From an uncultured Bacteroidota bacterium (GTDB lineage: Bacteria; Bacteroidota; Bacteroidia; Chitinophagales; Chitinophagaceae), in contig CAIMDZ010000149.1 of assembly GCA_903839875.1 (NCBI GenBank), forward strand, positions 1-62,483: 62,483 nt of DNA, read 5' to 3'. Each line of letters opens with the position of its first letter. Within the stretch, counting starts at the first letter, position 1. The notes under the pieces were generated by a model that worked only from the letters and a program-made list of their open reading frames with translations, was not told the DNA's origin and ran no database searches. A program made the translations under genes and the position numbers. Of this stretch, positions 18,172 to 26,022 are shown in pieces.

Positions 18172-18269
18172 TGGCTAAGAATTAATAACAAAGGTAGTTT
18201 GTTTCTTAATCTACATTAAGTGAGATGGTTTAATTATTGTTGAACTTTGTGCAAACAAAAATCAAAAAC

Positions 18270-18806
18270 ATGAAAAAAATGAAAATCGGGTATGCGGCGT
18301 TTATCATATTGATTGCCTGCACTGCATTCACAACAGCAAATTCCATTAACTGGAAGGTAACGGAAGGCTATTCCATAAAATTCACCAGTAAAGATCCATC
18401 AGGCGTATTTACAAAGTTCAAAGGTGATATAGCATTTGACGAAAATAACCTCAATGCTTCAAAAATTGACGTTGCAGTAGATGCTTCTTCTATAAATACA
18501 GGTAACGGCATGAAAAATAAGAAAGCCAAAGGCGGAAAATTCTTTGATGTCGAGAACTATCCCGAAATAAAGTTTGTTTCAAATAAGTTCTCTAAGACCG
18601 CTACTGGCTATGAAGTGAGAGGTACACTTGATATGCATGGCGTAAAAAAAGAAGTAGCTATTCCATTTACATTCGTGAATAACACATTTACTGGCAGTTT
18701 CGTAGTAAACAGGCTTGATTACAATATTGGTCCTGAAAAAGGAATGTCAGGTCATGCTGGTAAAGAATTGACAATTGATATTTCAGTACCCGTAACAAAA
18801 CAATAA
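18270..18806 (+). CDS. YceI-family secreted lipid-binding protein
   Basis: 178 residues from the ATG at 18270, with a signal peptide (MKKMKIGYAAFIILIACTAF). The YceI beta-barrel pattern is clear: SIKFTSKDPSGVFTKFKGDI, then KIDVAVDASSINTGN, MKNKKAKGGKFFDVENYP and GTLDMHGVKKEVAIPF. YceI barrels bind isoprenoid or fatty-acyl chains in the periplasm. The stop overlaps the next ATG by one base (TAATG), so translation is coupled. The divergent Crp-type gene probably regulates it. Confidence 0.88.
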   Translation: MKKMKIGYAAFIILIACTAFTTANSINWKVTEGYSIKFTSKDPSGVFTKFKGDIAFDENNLNASKIDVAVDASSINTGNGMKNKKAKGGKFFDVENYPEIKFVSNKFSKTATGYEVRGTLDMHGVKKEVAIPFTFVNNTFTGSFVVNRLDYNIGPEKGMSGHAGKELTIDISVPVTKQ

Positions 18807-19162
18807 TGAAGAAAATATTCATACACGGCATCGTTGCTGGCATTCTATCTGCGATAGCAGGAGTAATTTATTTCACGATCTATCAAAATACGCTGGAAAC
18901 CGCTTTTGGTAAAATAGTTAATATTCCATCAATAATCGGCGGCTCGGTGTTGGGGTCAATGTTGATTGCTTGCGGCTATGTTCTGTTGCAAAGAATGAAC
19001 AAAATAAAATTGGCAGGATGGTATCAGGTGTTGGTTTCAGTGATTTCTTTTGCTACAATTATCGGACCTATTAGCATGAGCTTGCCACTGAGCATAGAAA
19101 GTCCAGAGTTATTCCCACTTGCAGCACATTTTCATACGGAATATTGGGGCCTTTTTGAATAA
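18806..19162 (+). pseudogene. Membrane protein gene truncated at its 3' end
   Basis: 118 residues with three hydrophobic segments (GIVAGILSAIAGVIYFTIY; IIGGSVLGSMLIACGYVLL; VLVSVISFATIIGPISMSL). After PLSIESPELFP the sequence turns into HFHTEYWGLFE. I would expect another membrane helix here, so the C-terminus appears replaced at a junction near 19117-19160. It is coupled to the YceI gene. The family is unnamed; truncation is inferred from the missing last helix and the convergent gene running into it. Confidence 0.5.
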
Positions 19163-19619
19163 AAGTTAGGCAGCCCTCATCATTGATCCCTAACCTTGTT
19201 TTCACCGGGCTTCTGTTACTAATACGTTTTTTCTCGTAAATCAGACCAGTTGTTGGAGCGAAGTCATTCATAAAGAAAAGCGTATTGAAATAGAAAAGCG
19301 GATGTCCTGATATTTCATCTGTGCCAATTGGTTTTAGCATTAGGTTGTTCACGTGTATTTTTTGCAATGGCATTTTTAATACCATTATTCTGTCGCTAAA
19401 CAGCCTGTTGAAATAAGTGCATACCGGCCTGCTAAATATTCTGCTGCAAGTGTATATTGACACAGTGAAGTTGCCCTCATTCTTTTCGCCAATACTTTTT
19501 ACGCTGCTTGATGTAACTACTGAATGCCGTAACAAATAAAGCCGCAAGTGATTCCGAAAACAGAAGAGGATACTTAGGAATAATATCAGGCTCACCGCCA
19601 GTTTTTGCTTAACATTCAT
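19071..19619 (-). CDS. Unrecognised membrane-anchored protein with junction-derived C-terminus
   Basis: 182 residues from the ATG at 19619, with one N-terminal membrane segment (KLAVSLILFLSILFCF). The body (SIYTCSRIFSRPVCTYFNRL... KTRLGINDEGCLTF) reads like a real protein. The last 30 or so residues are antisense to the truncated membrane gene, so the natural end was probably lost at the same junction. The function is unknown. Confidence 0.45.
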   Translation of the reverse strand: MNVKQKLAVSLILFLSILFCFRNHLRLYLLRHSVVTSSSVKSIGEKNEGNFTVSIYTCSRIFSRPVCTYFNRLFSDRIMVLKMPLQKIHVNNLMLKPIGTDEISGHPLFYFNTLFFMNDFAPTTGLIYEKKRISNRSPVKTRLGINDEGCLTFIQKGPNIPYENVLQVGITLDFLCSVASSC

Positions 19620-19775
19620 ATTTCGCAATACTAATTAAAGGTGGTATAATTTAGACACCAAAAAGCAATATTATTTTGCCTTATTACCAAGGAATTCGGT
19701 GACTTTATGTTTGTACCACTTTGGGTAACCTCAAAATCGCAATGAACAGGTTTGTGAAAATGAACAATGTGGTAT

Positions 19776-20507
19776 TTAGCAATTCTCATTTCTCCAAAAT
19801 GATCCAGAACCGTCAGGGTGCTGATGAGTTTGCCAATCAAATATTTTTATTTTTTTAAAGGTAGGAGGAATATTATTAGGTGTAATGCCGTGATCTCCCT
19901 TCATCAATTCGCAAATTTCCAGAGTATCAAAATGAATACCATCAGATATCCAAACGTCAGCCGTGGCTTGAGCCATAAGACAGCTTATTTTTATTGAGTT
20001 TGCAATACAATATTTATAAAATGACTCATTTTCCACAGATAAATATAGTATTTGAAGGTGACCATTGTTAATTAATAGTCCCTCGGAAAACGGTATTTCT
20101 AAATGGTAGTTGTCATTATTTCTTATTAGATCAATTGGATCAAGAATTCCAATATCCAACAAATGCTTATCTTCTTCATTCAGAAGATGCTTTTGATTAT
20201 TAACTAATTCATCTGCCATATCTGGAGATAATGTATCTAAATAACCATTCTTTGTAAATTTATTTAGGTCTTCAATAATATTATCAGCTATTATATCGGC
20301 AAGCTTTTTATCTTTTTGATTATACCTATAAATAACTTCACGATTACTAATTTGGTAAGCAACATCAGTCAAAATGAATAATTTAGGCATTCGGGTATTC
20401 CCATATCCATTCTGCCATAGACTAAGATTTTGAAGATCACCACCAGACGAGGAGTACCAGCAAATTTCACTCTTGTCGTAATTTTTCAAAAGTTCCGCTA
20501 ATTTCAT
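19776..20507 (-). CDS. Unrecognised protein, 243 aa, downstream of WYL regulator
   Basis: 243 residues (MKLAELLKNYDKSEICWYSS...), soluble, no signal peptide. The N-terminal third has CWYSSSGGDLQNLSLWQ, then PKLFILTDVAYQI. It has some resemblance to Bacteroidota proteins that pass a position or identifier through a small alpha/beta domain, but no family was recognised. It lies 31 nt after the WYL-type gene on the same strand, so the two are probably co-transcribed. The C-terminal FDWQTHQHPDGSGSFWRNEN may be natural. Confidence 0.55.
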   Translation of the reverse strand: MKLAELLKNYDKSEICWYSSSGGDLQNLSLWQNGYGNTRMPKLFILTDVAYQISNREVIYRYNQKDKKLADIIADNIIEDLNKFTKNGYLDTLSPDMADELVNNQKHLLNEEDKHLLDIGILDPIDLIRNNDNYHLEIPFSEGLLINNGHLQILYLSVENESFYKYCIANSIKISCLMAQATADVWISDGIHFDTLEICELMKGDHGITPNNIPPTFKKIKIFDWQTHQHPDGSGSFWRNENC

Positions 20508-20538
20508 TTTTGTGAAGTTTTAATTGTGACTCTATTAC

Positions 20539-21453
20539 CTAAATGTTTTTGTCCAAAGCGTTGATCACATTTTCATTAATATATTCTCTCAACTTGGTTT
20601 TTAGTATTTCATCTTTGGTGTTGACAACAACATGCGCCAACATCCCTGTTATCATTCTTGCAACGGCATACAAACCAATCTCAGACACATCCAGCGTTAA
20701 CTTATAGTCGTACTCATATACTCTGTTGTTAAACTCCTTTGTAATTCCGTGCTTTTTGGGCAGATGCATTATCCTTTTGCGGAACCTGTTAAAATCACGC
20801 GCTATCATTTCACTGGAGTGTGTCGTGAGGAGCAGTTCTACATTGAATATTATTGCACCTTTCCAATAGAAGATACCAAAATCATCAAATCTTCCTTCGT
20901 CCAGGTTGACCTGAATGTCAAATCGTTTAGGTGTCAAAATCGTGTCTTCAATCCTGTTGAGATTAAATGTTCTCACACCCTTATCTTCACCTTCTGGATA
21001 AATTGCGAGAACGATAGGAGATTCTGTTATTATTAATTTAAGTGGTAGTATCCTCTTATCGGATGCTGGTTTACCATTTCCTGGTTTGTAACGCATCTGA
21101 ACCAACCTCTTTTCTTTAATTGCCTTATCTAAGTCCTTGATCTTTTTTTTAAGCGCAGTATCGTAAATACCTTCGAGTGGCTTATCATCATTGGTGATTC
21201 TTGTTCTTGATACCTTATCCTTCGGTGTTTTAAAATTCGTATTTCTGGGTATAAGCTGATATCCTTTATTTCGTTCGCTTTTGAGGTAATAGTCTGTTTG
21301 CGTTTCCTTTATCTTTTTCAGCCTACGTTCAATAGATTTTGGCTCCAAATTAAAGGTCTTACAAAGCTCTTCTTTGGATATACTGCGTTTCTTTTTGAGC
21401 AGTTTTGTTATCTCAACAATTTCTTTCAATACATTCTCTTCCTTCCTTTTCAT
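20539..21453 (-). CDS. WYL-domain transcriptional regulator
   Basis: 304 residues. The N-terminal helix-turn-helix is KKKRSISKEELCKTFNLEPK followed by SIERRLKKIKE. The middle has the WYL-type fold region: IKEKRLVQMRYKPGNGKPAS, then RILPLKLIITESPIVLAIYP and GVRTFNLNRIEDTILTPKRF. The Trp-Tyr-Leu tripeptide itself is replaced by Val-Leu-Ala, so the ligand pocket is atypical. A C-terminal extension similar to the WCX region follows. Related regulators control phage-defence loci such as BREX and CBASS. It is divergent from the operon starting at 21753 and probably acts on the palindromes between them. Confidence 0.75.
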   Translation of the reverse strand: MKRKEENVLKEIVEITKLLKKKRSISKEELCKTFNLEPKSIERRLKKIKETQTDYYLKSERNKGYQLIPRNTNFKTPKDKVSRTRITNDDKPLEGIYDTALKKKIKDLDKAIKEKRLVQMRYKPGNGKPASDKRILPLKLIITESPIVLAIYPEGEDKGVRTFNLNRIEDTILTPKRFDIQVNLDEGRFDDFGIFYWKGAIIFNVELLLTTHSSEMIARDFNRFRKRIMHLPKKHGITKEFNNRVYEYDYKLTLDVSEIGLYAVARMITGMLAHVVVNTKDEILKTKLREYINENVINALDKNI

Positions 21454-21554
21454 GATTAATTAACTACGGATTGATACAGACGTATATTTAGAACGCAAAG
21501 GTATTGATTATTATTCCCAGCAAACAAGTCACTATAAATTTATTGTTAGTCGTA

Positions 21555-21688
21555 AATGTCTATTAAAATACCATAAAAGTCAATACAGCTTTGATTATTT
21601 AATAATTCAGTGTGTTGCTCATAATTTCTTTTATTTTTAGGCAAGCTGTATTGGACCTACTTTTGTATTCGGTATTTAAATAGACATA
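21555..21688. promoter_or_regulatory. Nested inverted repeats between WYL gene and the 21753 operon
   Basis: The outer arms are ATGTCTATTAAAATACC (21556-21572) and GGTATTTAAATAGACAT (21671-21687), one mismatch. The inner arms are CAATACAGCTT (21581-21591) and AAGCTGTATTG (21643-21653), perfect. They lie in the 300-bp divergent intergenic region. They could be dimeric WYL-regulator operators or a folded leader RNA. Confidence 0.6.
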
Positions 21689-21752
21689 AAATTATGGAAG
21701 TACCGGCGAGAATTTGATTATATGCAGTCTTAAACATCAAAATATCCATCTA

Positions 21753-22448
21753 ATGCAAATTGATACCAACAAGAAAACCAGTGAGGCGGTTCAAACAGAC
21801 AAATACAAAAGCGAGGTGGAGCAACTTACGAATTCCCAACTCAGTATTTCGGAACTTATTGCCTTATTTGACCAACCCAATAAGCACGATCAATACAAAG
21901 ATATTATTGCTGCCTTTCTCCGCAATGACTTAACCATCAAGATTAAGAAAACGAACAGGTTCTCAAAGTGTATTGAAGAAGATATGTATATCTCATTGGC
22001 TAATGGGTGTATGCGCCATGAACCAAACCTATTTTTCCGCTTCCTGGAGCAGTTACCAGAAATTACTCTGCTAACCGATGCTATTCTTGGTGCAGATAAG
22101 CGATTTAAAGGTTACCATATAATAATAAGAACCTTTAAGGATGAGAAGTTACTTCAATTCCTTGACCTGTGTCAGGCAACCCTGGTAGAGAAAATAGTTC
22201 TGATATCCCTTTTACATATTTTCCTTAGGAGCAATAAAACCAGTATAGATGCATCGGAGCTGTTCATATTCATTCCTAAGAGTTACTACGTCAACTTCCT
22301 TTTCTTCCTGAATGTAGGATGTACCCTCGTTGACCAGAAGCTAATATCATATAATACTGAGAGATTCTCAAATGAATTGGTGTTTTATATTAACCAGCGT
22401 GTAATGCAGTTATTGAGCGGATACATAGTGGAACATATTTCGAACTAA
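21753..22448 (+). CDS. Unrecognised protein, 231 aa, first gene of WYL-linked operon
   Basis: 231 residues from the ATG at 21753 (MQIDTNKKTSEAVQTDKYKS...). The start 39 nt upstream is less likely. It is mostly helical, with hydrophobic helices EKIVLISLLHIFLRS and NFLFFLNVGCTLVD in the second half, which may pack as a helical repeat bundle rather than cross a membrane. No enzyme motif is visible. It is the first of about ten same-strand genes with short gaps. Confidence 0.6.
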   Translation: MQIDTNKKTSEAVQTDKYKSEVEQLTNSQLSISELIALFDQPNKHDQYKDIIAAFLRNDLTIKIKKTNRFSKCIEEDMYISLANGCMRHEPNLFFRFLEQLPEITLLTDAILGADKRFKGYHIIIRTFKDEKLLQFLDLCQATLVEKIVLISLLHIFLRSNKTSIDASELFIFIPKSYYVNFLFFLNVGCTLVDQKLISYNTERFSNELVFYINQRVMQLLSGYIVEHISN

Positions 22449-22469
22449 ATATTAATACCTAAAAAAAGC

Positions 22470-22871
22470 ATGAAGATGACTCAACAAGATTTTAAGAACT
22501 TCAACCTGTACGTGACGCCAAACGGCATAATCCTGTGGTCTAAGCTCAGTACTGATTTCCCATTCTTCATTATGGATAGCCAAAGAATGGGATGTAAAGT
22601 ATTCCTATCAGATGAAATGCAAGGCGTAGAATATCATTTTCAGGGAAGGTCTTTGGATCTGGTATCAACAGCAGTGTTTACAACGTTTATTTTACCAGAC
22701 GGATCGACGCATTGGGTGGTTACAATACCCTTTAATGGTTTGATGGTGATCCTGGGGGATTATTTTCCCGATAGCATTTTTAGTCAGCATTATAAGTTTT
22801 CCAGTAAGGATTTTCCATACGGTTATCGGAATTACCCATCAATGGCATTTTCGGTGGGTCATCCAGAATAA
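22470..22871 (+). CDS. Unrecognised protein, 133 aa
   Basis: 133 residues (MKMTQQDFKNFNLYVTPNGI...), beta-rich, with aromatic-Gly patterns (FPYGYRNYPSMAFSVGHPE) at the C-terminus. It follows the previous gene by 21 nt. No family was recognised. Confidence 0.55.
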   Translation: MKMTQQDFKNFNLYVTPNGIILWSKLSTDFPFFIMDSQRMGCKVFLSDEMQGVEYHFQGRSLDLVSTAVFTTFILPDGSTHWVVTIPFNGLMVILGDYFPDSIFSQHYKFSSKDFPYGYRNYPSMAFSVGHPE

Positions 22872-22929
22872 GTAAATCATATTTTTGAGTCAAAAACCAA
22901 ATTATTAATAACAGTTAAAAACAAACAAC

Positions 22930-23058
22930 ATGGCAAAAATCATGCAAATCACGAAAGCTAATAAGCTTGATAAGCGCACAACGTCTGGTATAGCCGCATC
23001 AGGAAAATCAAGGTCATCTAAAACCTTGGCAAAAAAGATCATGAAAGGTAATCGGTAA
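22930..23058 (+). CDS. Very small basic protein, 42 aa
   Basis: 42 residues (MAKIMQITKANKLDKRTTSG...), with about 11 Lys and Arg. It sits between two unrecognised genes with gaps of 58 and 24 nt and shares the leader sequence AAAACAAACAACATGGC with the next gene. The repeated leader supports the start choice. It could bind nucleic acid. The confidence is moderate because of the small size. Confidence 0.5.
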   Translation: MAKIMQITKANKLDKRTTSGIAASGKSRSSKTLAKKIMKGNR

Positions 23059-23082
23059 TTGTAATAGTGAAAAACAAACAAC

Positions 23083-23316
23083 ATGGCAAAGATTAGTGTT
23101 TACTTTAGCATCTCGCAGAACGGGAACGTCAGCAATACCATTTACGGCAAGTTGGATGTTGACAATGACCTCAAGAATGCATTGATTCGGGATCAGCAGA
23201 ATAACGGTGGTGCCTATCTCTGTGAGCAAATAGAACACTTTTGCTTTTCGGACATTCAGCCTGTTATGATGCCAGGCATCCCGTTTAAGGTGGTACATGC
23301 TCACATTTCTGGTTAA
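23083..23316 (+). CDS. Unrecognised small protein, 77 aa
   Basis: 77 residues (MAKISVYFSISQNGNVSNTI...). The alternating hydrophobic pattern suggests a small beta-alpha fold. It has the same AAACAACATGGC leader as the gene before it. No family was recognised. Confidence 0.5.
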   Translation: MAKISVYFSISQNGNVSNTIYGKLDVDNDLKNALIRDQQNNGGAYLCEQIEHFCFSDIQPVMMPGIPFKVVHAHISG

Positions 23317-23325
23317 AGATATTTT

Positions 23326-23934
23326 ATGGGATTCAATCCAACGACTAAGCGAATCGGTTTATTTAAAGAGCGTGATTTCAGCAAAATCTATATCAGTGAT
23401 TTTACCTGGGATGATATTAGTCCTCTATTATTGAGTAAAAGAGATATAAGGGTTCTCTTATTTGTGATCGCATTCGATATAAACGATTATTTGACGAAAA
23501 ACGTCACGATTGACCCTTCATTTTCCTGTATTGCGCCTCCAGTATATTATGTATATTTCGAAGAAAATGGTCAACATAATACACCGTACTTTTTGCCTTT
23601 CAATGAACCAGTTTCATTTGAGTTAATCCAGGAGAAAATATCGGTGATAGGTAAACCTCCCTCGGAATATACTATCAGATTGAACAACGGCATTGAGGTT
23701 GGTAGCTATTTATGGGACGATTGTACCTTCCTGATGCCTGAGCTGTTGTTTAATGAATACGCACCACGGATATTAACCTTTATACCGTACCATTTAAATG
23801 CCGATCTGCTAACTCAGTTGATTAATAACCCAGAACACATCATACATATTGATGAACAAAACAACATTGTTGAGATCGAGCGTGTTGACAATTTTGAGAA
23901 GTATATGTGGGGAGTTTATCATGACAGACTTTAA
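23326..23934 (+). CDS. Unrecognised protein, 202 aa
   Basis: 202 residues (MGFNPTTKRIGLFKERDFSK...), soluble, mixed alpha/beta. It starts 9 nt after the previous stop, so coupling is likely. No catalytic motif or known fold was recognised. The C-terminus has the segment HIDEQNNIVEIERVDNFEKY. Confidence 0.55.
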   Translation: MGFNPTTKRIGLFKERDFSKIYISDFTWDDISPLLLSKRDIRVLLFVIAFDINDYLTKNVTIDPSFSCIAPPVYYVYFEENGQHNTPYFLPFNEPVSFELIQEKISVIGKPPSEYTIRLNNGIEVGSYLWDDCTFLMPELLFNEYAPRILTFIPYHLNADLLTQLINNPEHIIHIDEQNNIVEIERVDNFEKYMWGVYHDRL

Positions 23935-24006
23935 AACAGAGATATACAAGCAACAGCCAGTTATTTCGGAATGGAGATGATTAGTTCAGGAGATTAAAAC
24001 CAGTTT

Positions 24007-24261
24007 ATGAAGTATACGCTTAATGTTAGGAATCGTTTTGTTGATGACTTTGATGTTGCGAATATCCAACCATCAAACTTTTCAAAGCTATATGAGGCTA
24101 TAAAGGTATCAGGGTCAGATTTCTTTTCAACCGATTACACAAAACGAATAATTCTTGCTTTTGAGACGCTTATTTATTTTATGAACAATGCCGAATATGA
24201 AAAATGCGCTATCATTAAAAATGCTCTTTTCATTAACTGGATACAGAAGGAAAGGAGTTGA
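24007..24261 (+). CDS. Unrecognised small helical protein, 84 aa (paralogue of next gene)
   Basis: 84 residues (MKYTLNVRNRFVDDFDVANI...). The second half, AFETLIYFMNNAEYEKCAII, aligns with AYNALMHYNCHERYTEKCIL in the next gene, so the two look like diverged tandem duplicates. The function is unknown. Confidence 0.5.
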   Translation: MKYTLNVRNRFVDDFDVANIQPSNFSKLYEAIKVSGSDFFSTDYTKRIILAFETLIYFMNNAEYEKCAIIKNALFINWIQKERS

Positions 24262-24319
24262 CCAAAGAGTTGGTTGGTGAACGATGTAATAATTATGCTT
24301 TACTAAAATTGGTTGGTCG

Positions 24320-24601
24320 ATGAACAACATACATAGCTCAGATTTTACGGTTGGAAGTATATTAATTGAGATCCAGGCTGAGATTGAAAAATGGAATATT
24401 GATGCTTACCATAAAACCTTTATGGATTTAAAATCCTATGGTCAGTCAGTATTTGATGAGAATACCGCTCGAAAGGTATATGCTGCGTACAATGCCTTAA
24501 TGCATTATAACTGTCATGAGAGATACACCGAAAAATGCATCTTGATCAGGCATGAATTAGAGCGATTGAAGACAAGGCTGTTCTGGCAAGACGATAATTA
24601 A
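24320..24601 (+). CDS. Unrecognised small helical protein, 93 aa (paralogue of previous gene)
   Basis: 93 residues (MNNIHSSDFTVGSILIEIQA...). It resembles the preceding gene around the Tyr-x-x-x-x-x-x-Glu-Lys-Cys segment and has the same length and helical pattern. Duplication of a small gene inside the operon suggests a paired or multimeric product. Confidence 0.5.
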   Translation: MNNIHSSDFTVGSILIEIQAEIEKWNIDAYHKTFMDLKSYGQSVFDENTARKVYAAYNALMHYNCHERYTEKCILIRHELERLKTRLFWQDDN

Positions 24602-24635
24602 CAGACTTGTATTTACAACTTTGAAATTTACTGAA

Positions 24636-25034
24636 ATGGACAGACCTGATGTAGATTTGAATGATGGAATCCTTACACCATTGATTGGTTTTGATGGAGA
24701 CCAGATTAAGTACATAAGCGCAATCCATGAGTTTGAGAGGAGTTGCGAGAGGAAATTGATAGAGACGTTTTCCCTGGTCAACATTTGTGGCTTGGTTAAA
24801 ACAGATCCATACTCATTGCCCTATAATAAAGAAATTGTGGTTTTCTTTGGTAGGGATGAATACCGTAGTCACCCATACATATTCCGCAGAGCCGCCAGGT
24901 ATATCGTAAAACAGCTTTTGGAGGAGGATATGTATATGGTGAGATTCTACTTGTTTATAAATGTTCTTACAAAAAAGAATATATTTACATCAGGGGTTGA
25001 GTATAGATTCAGGTATTACAGCAAAGACAAATAG
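24636..25034 (+). CDS. Unrecognised protein, 132 aa
   Basis: 132 residues from the ATG at 24636 (MDRPDVDLNDGILTPLIGFD...). A TTG 15 nt upstream is also possible. It is soluble, with a Lys/Arg-rich C-terminal half (FRRAARYIVKQLLEEDMYMV). No family was recognised. It runs directly into the last gene of the operon, with a 49-nt gap. Confidence 0.5.
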   Translation: MDRPDVDLNDGILTPLIGFDGDQIKYISAIHEFERSCERKLIETFSLVNICGLVKTDPYSLPYNKEIVVFFGRDEYRSHPYIFRRAARYIVKQLLEEDMYMVRFYLFINVLTKKNIFTSGVEYRFRYYSKDK

Positions 25035-25083
25035 TTGTAAACCCCTTAATTTAAAATCCGTAACTAAATTCAATTATGGTAAT

Positions 25084-25932
25084 ATGCTAATCACAAAAGA
25101 AAGTTTTGCTGATATTTTCTCAAACCAACCGGATATTGATGCTGTTCCTCATAACGGAACTAATCCGCCTTATGTCGGTATGGGAAATCCAAACAGTTCA
25201 TTATTAGTGGTAGGAAACGAAAAAGCACTAAATAAAGAAGATGATCAACCTATAATAAATCATGAACTATTGAATAATTGGAATCATTGGTATGATATTT
25301 TAAACAATCACAACGATTTGATTGACCCTTTTAATATAGAATTGATGAATAGACCTGTTTCCATGAATGGGTTTAATCCATTTAACCCTTTATTATTTGC
25401 ACCTACACTTGAAAGAGTTCAGGGTATAGGGGGGCACACTTATTATGGGCTTCAACGATTAATTAATGCTTATGAGAATGAAGGCCCAATTACTGGATTG
25501 TTTGAGACAAGTTTTGCTAACAATACCTTTTCAAAATGCTTTATGACAGAAATGAGTGCAAACCCTTCAAGAACTACAAAAAAAGCTGGCTTTAATTCGG
25601 CTGATTTTTTTACAAGTAGCCGATACTGTTTTATGACAGGGATAGCTGCGTCTTTTTATCAGGGTTTTAAAACAACCATTCTTTACTGTGGCCGCAACCG
25701 CAAATATGTGGGGAACCCTGACTCGGAAGAAAGATTAAAAATAATAAGGATTTTTAATCCGAAGCTTGAACATGAGCATCGACGTATTGTAGTTTTCGGT
25801 GAAAAAAATATAGAATATTATGACACTGACAACGGTGCTCGTGTTATCTTATGTAGGCATCTATCAAATGGCTTTGGAAATGCTGATGCAAAAGCAGTTG
25901 CGAATTGTATGAAATTTAAATTGACCCTTTAA
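25084..25932 (+). CDS. Possible uracil-DNA-glycosylase-superfamily-like protein
   Basis: 282 residues from the ATG at 25084. The N-terminal PPYVGMGNPNSSLLVVGNEK recalls the GxPxAxxLxVGExPG motif of the uracil-DNA glycosylase (UDG) superfamily. Near the C-terminus VILCRHLSNGFGNADAKAVA could correspond to the HPS-like second motif. The catalytic residues are not obviously conserved, so this may be a distant non-enzymatic relative. It is the last gene of the WYL-linked operon. The fold assignment is an inference. Confidence 0.4.
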   Translation: MLITKESFADIFSNQPDIDAVPHNGTNPPYVGMGNPNSSLLVVGNEKALNKEDDQPIINHELLNNWNHWYDILNNHNDLIDPFNIELMNRPVSMNGFNPFNPLLFAPTLERVQGIGGHTYYGLQRLINAYENEGPITGLFETSFANNTFSKCFMTEMSANPSRTTKKAGFNSADFFTSSRYCFMTGIAASFYQGFKTTILYCGRNRKYVGNPDSEERLKIIRIFNPKLEHEHRRIVVFGEKNIEYYDTDNGARVILCRHLSNGFGNADAKAVANCMKFKLTL

Positions 25933-26022
25933 ACATTGTCGAAATTTGGGCGTATGGGCAAGCAGATTACTCATTTAAAAAGGATTGTTTGAACATTGAC
26001 AGTGAGAATATAGTATACTGAA

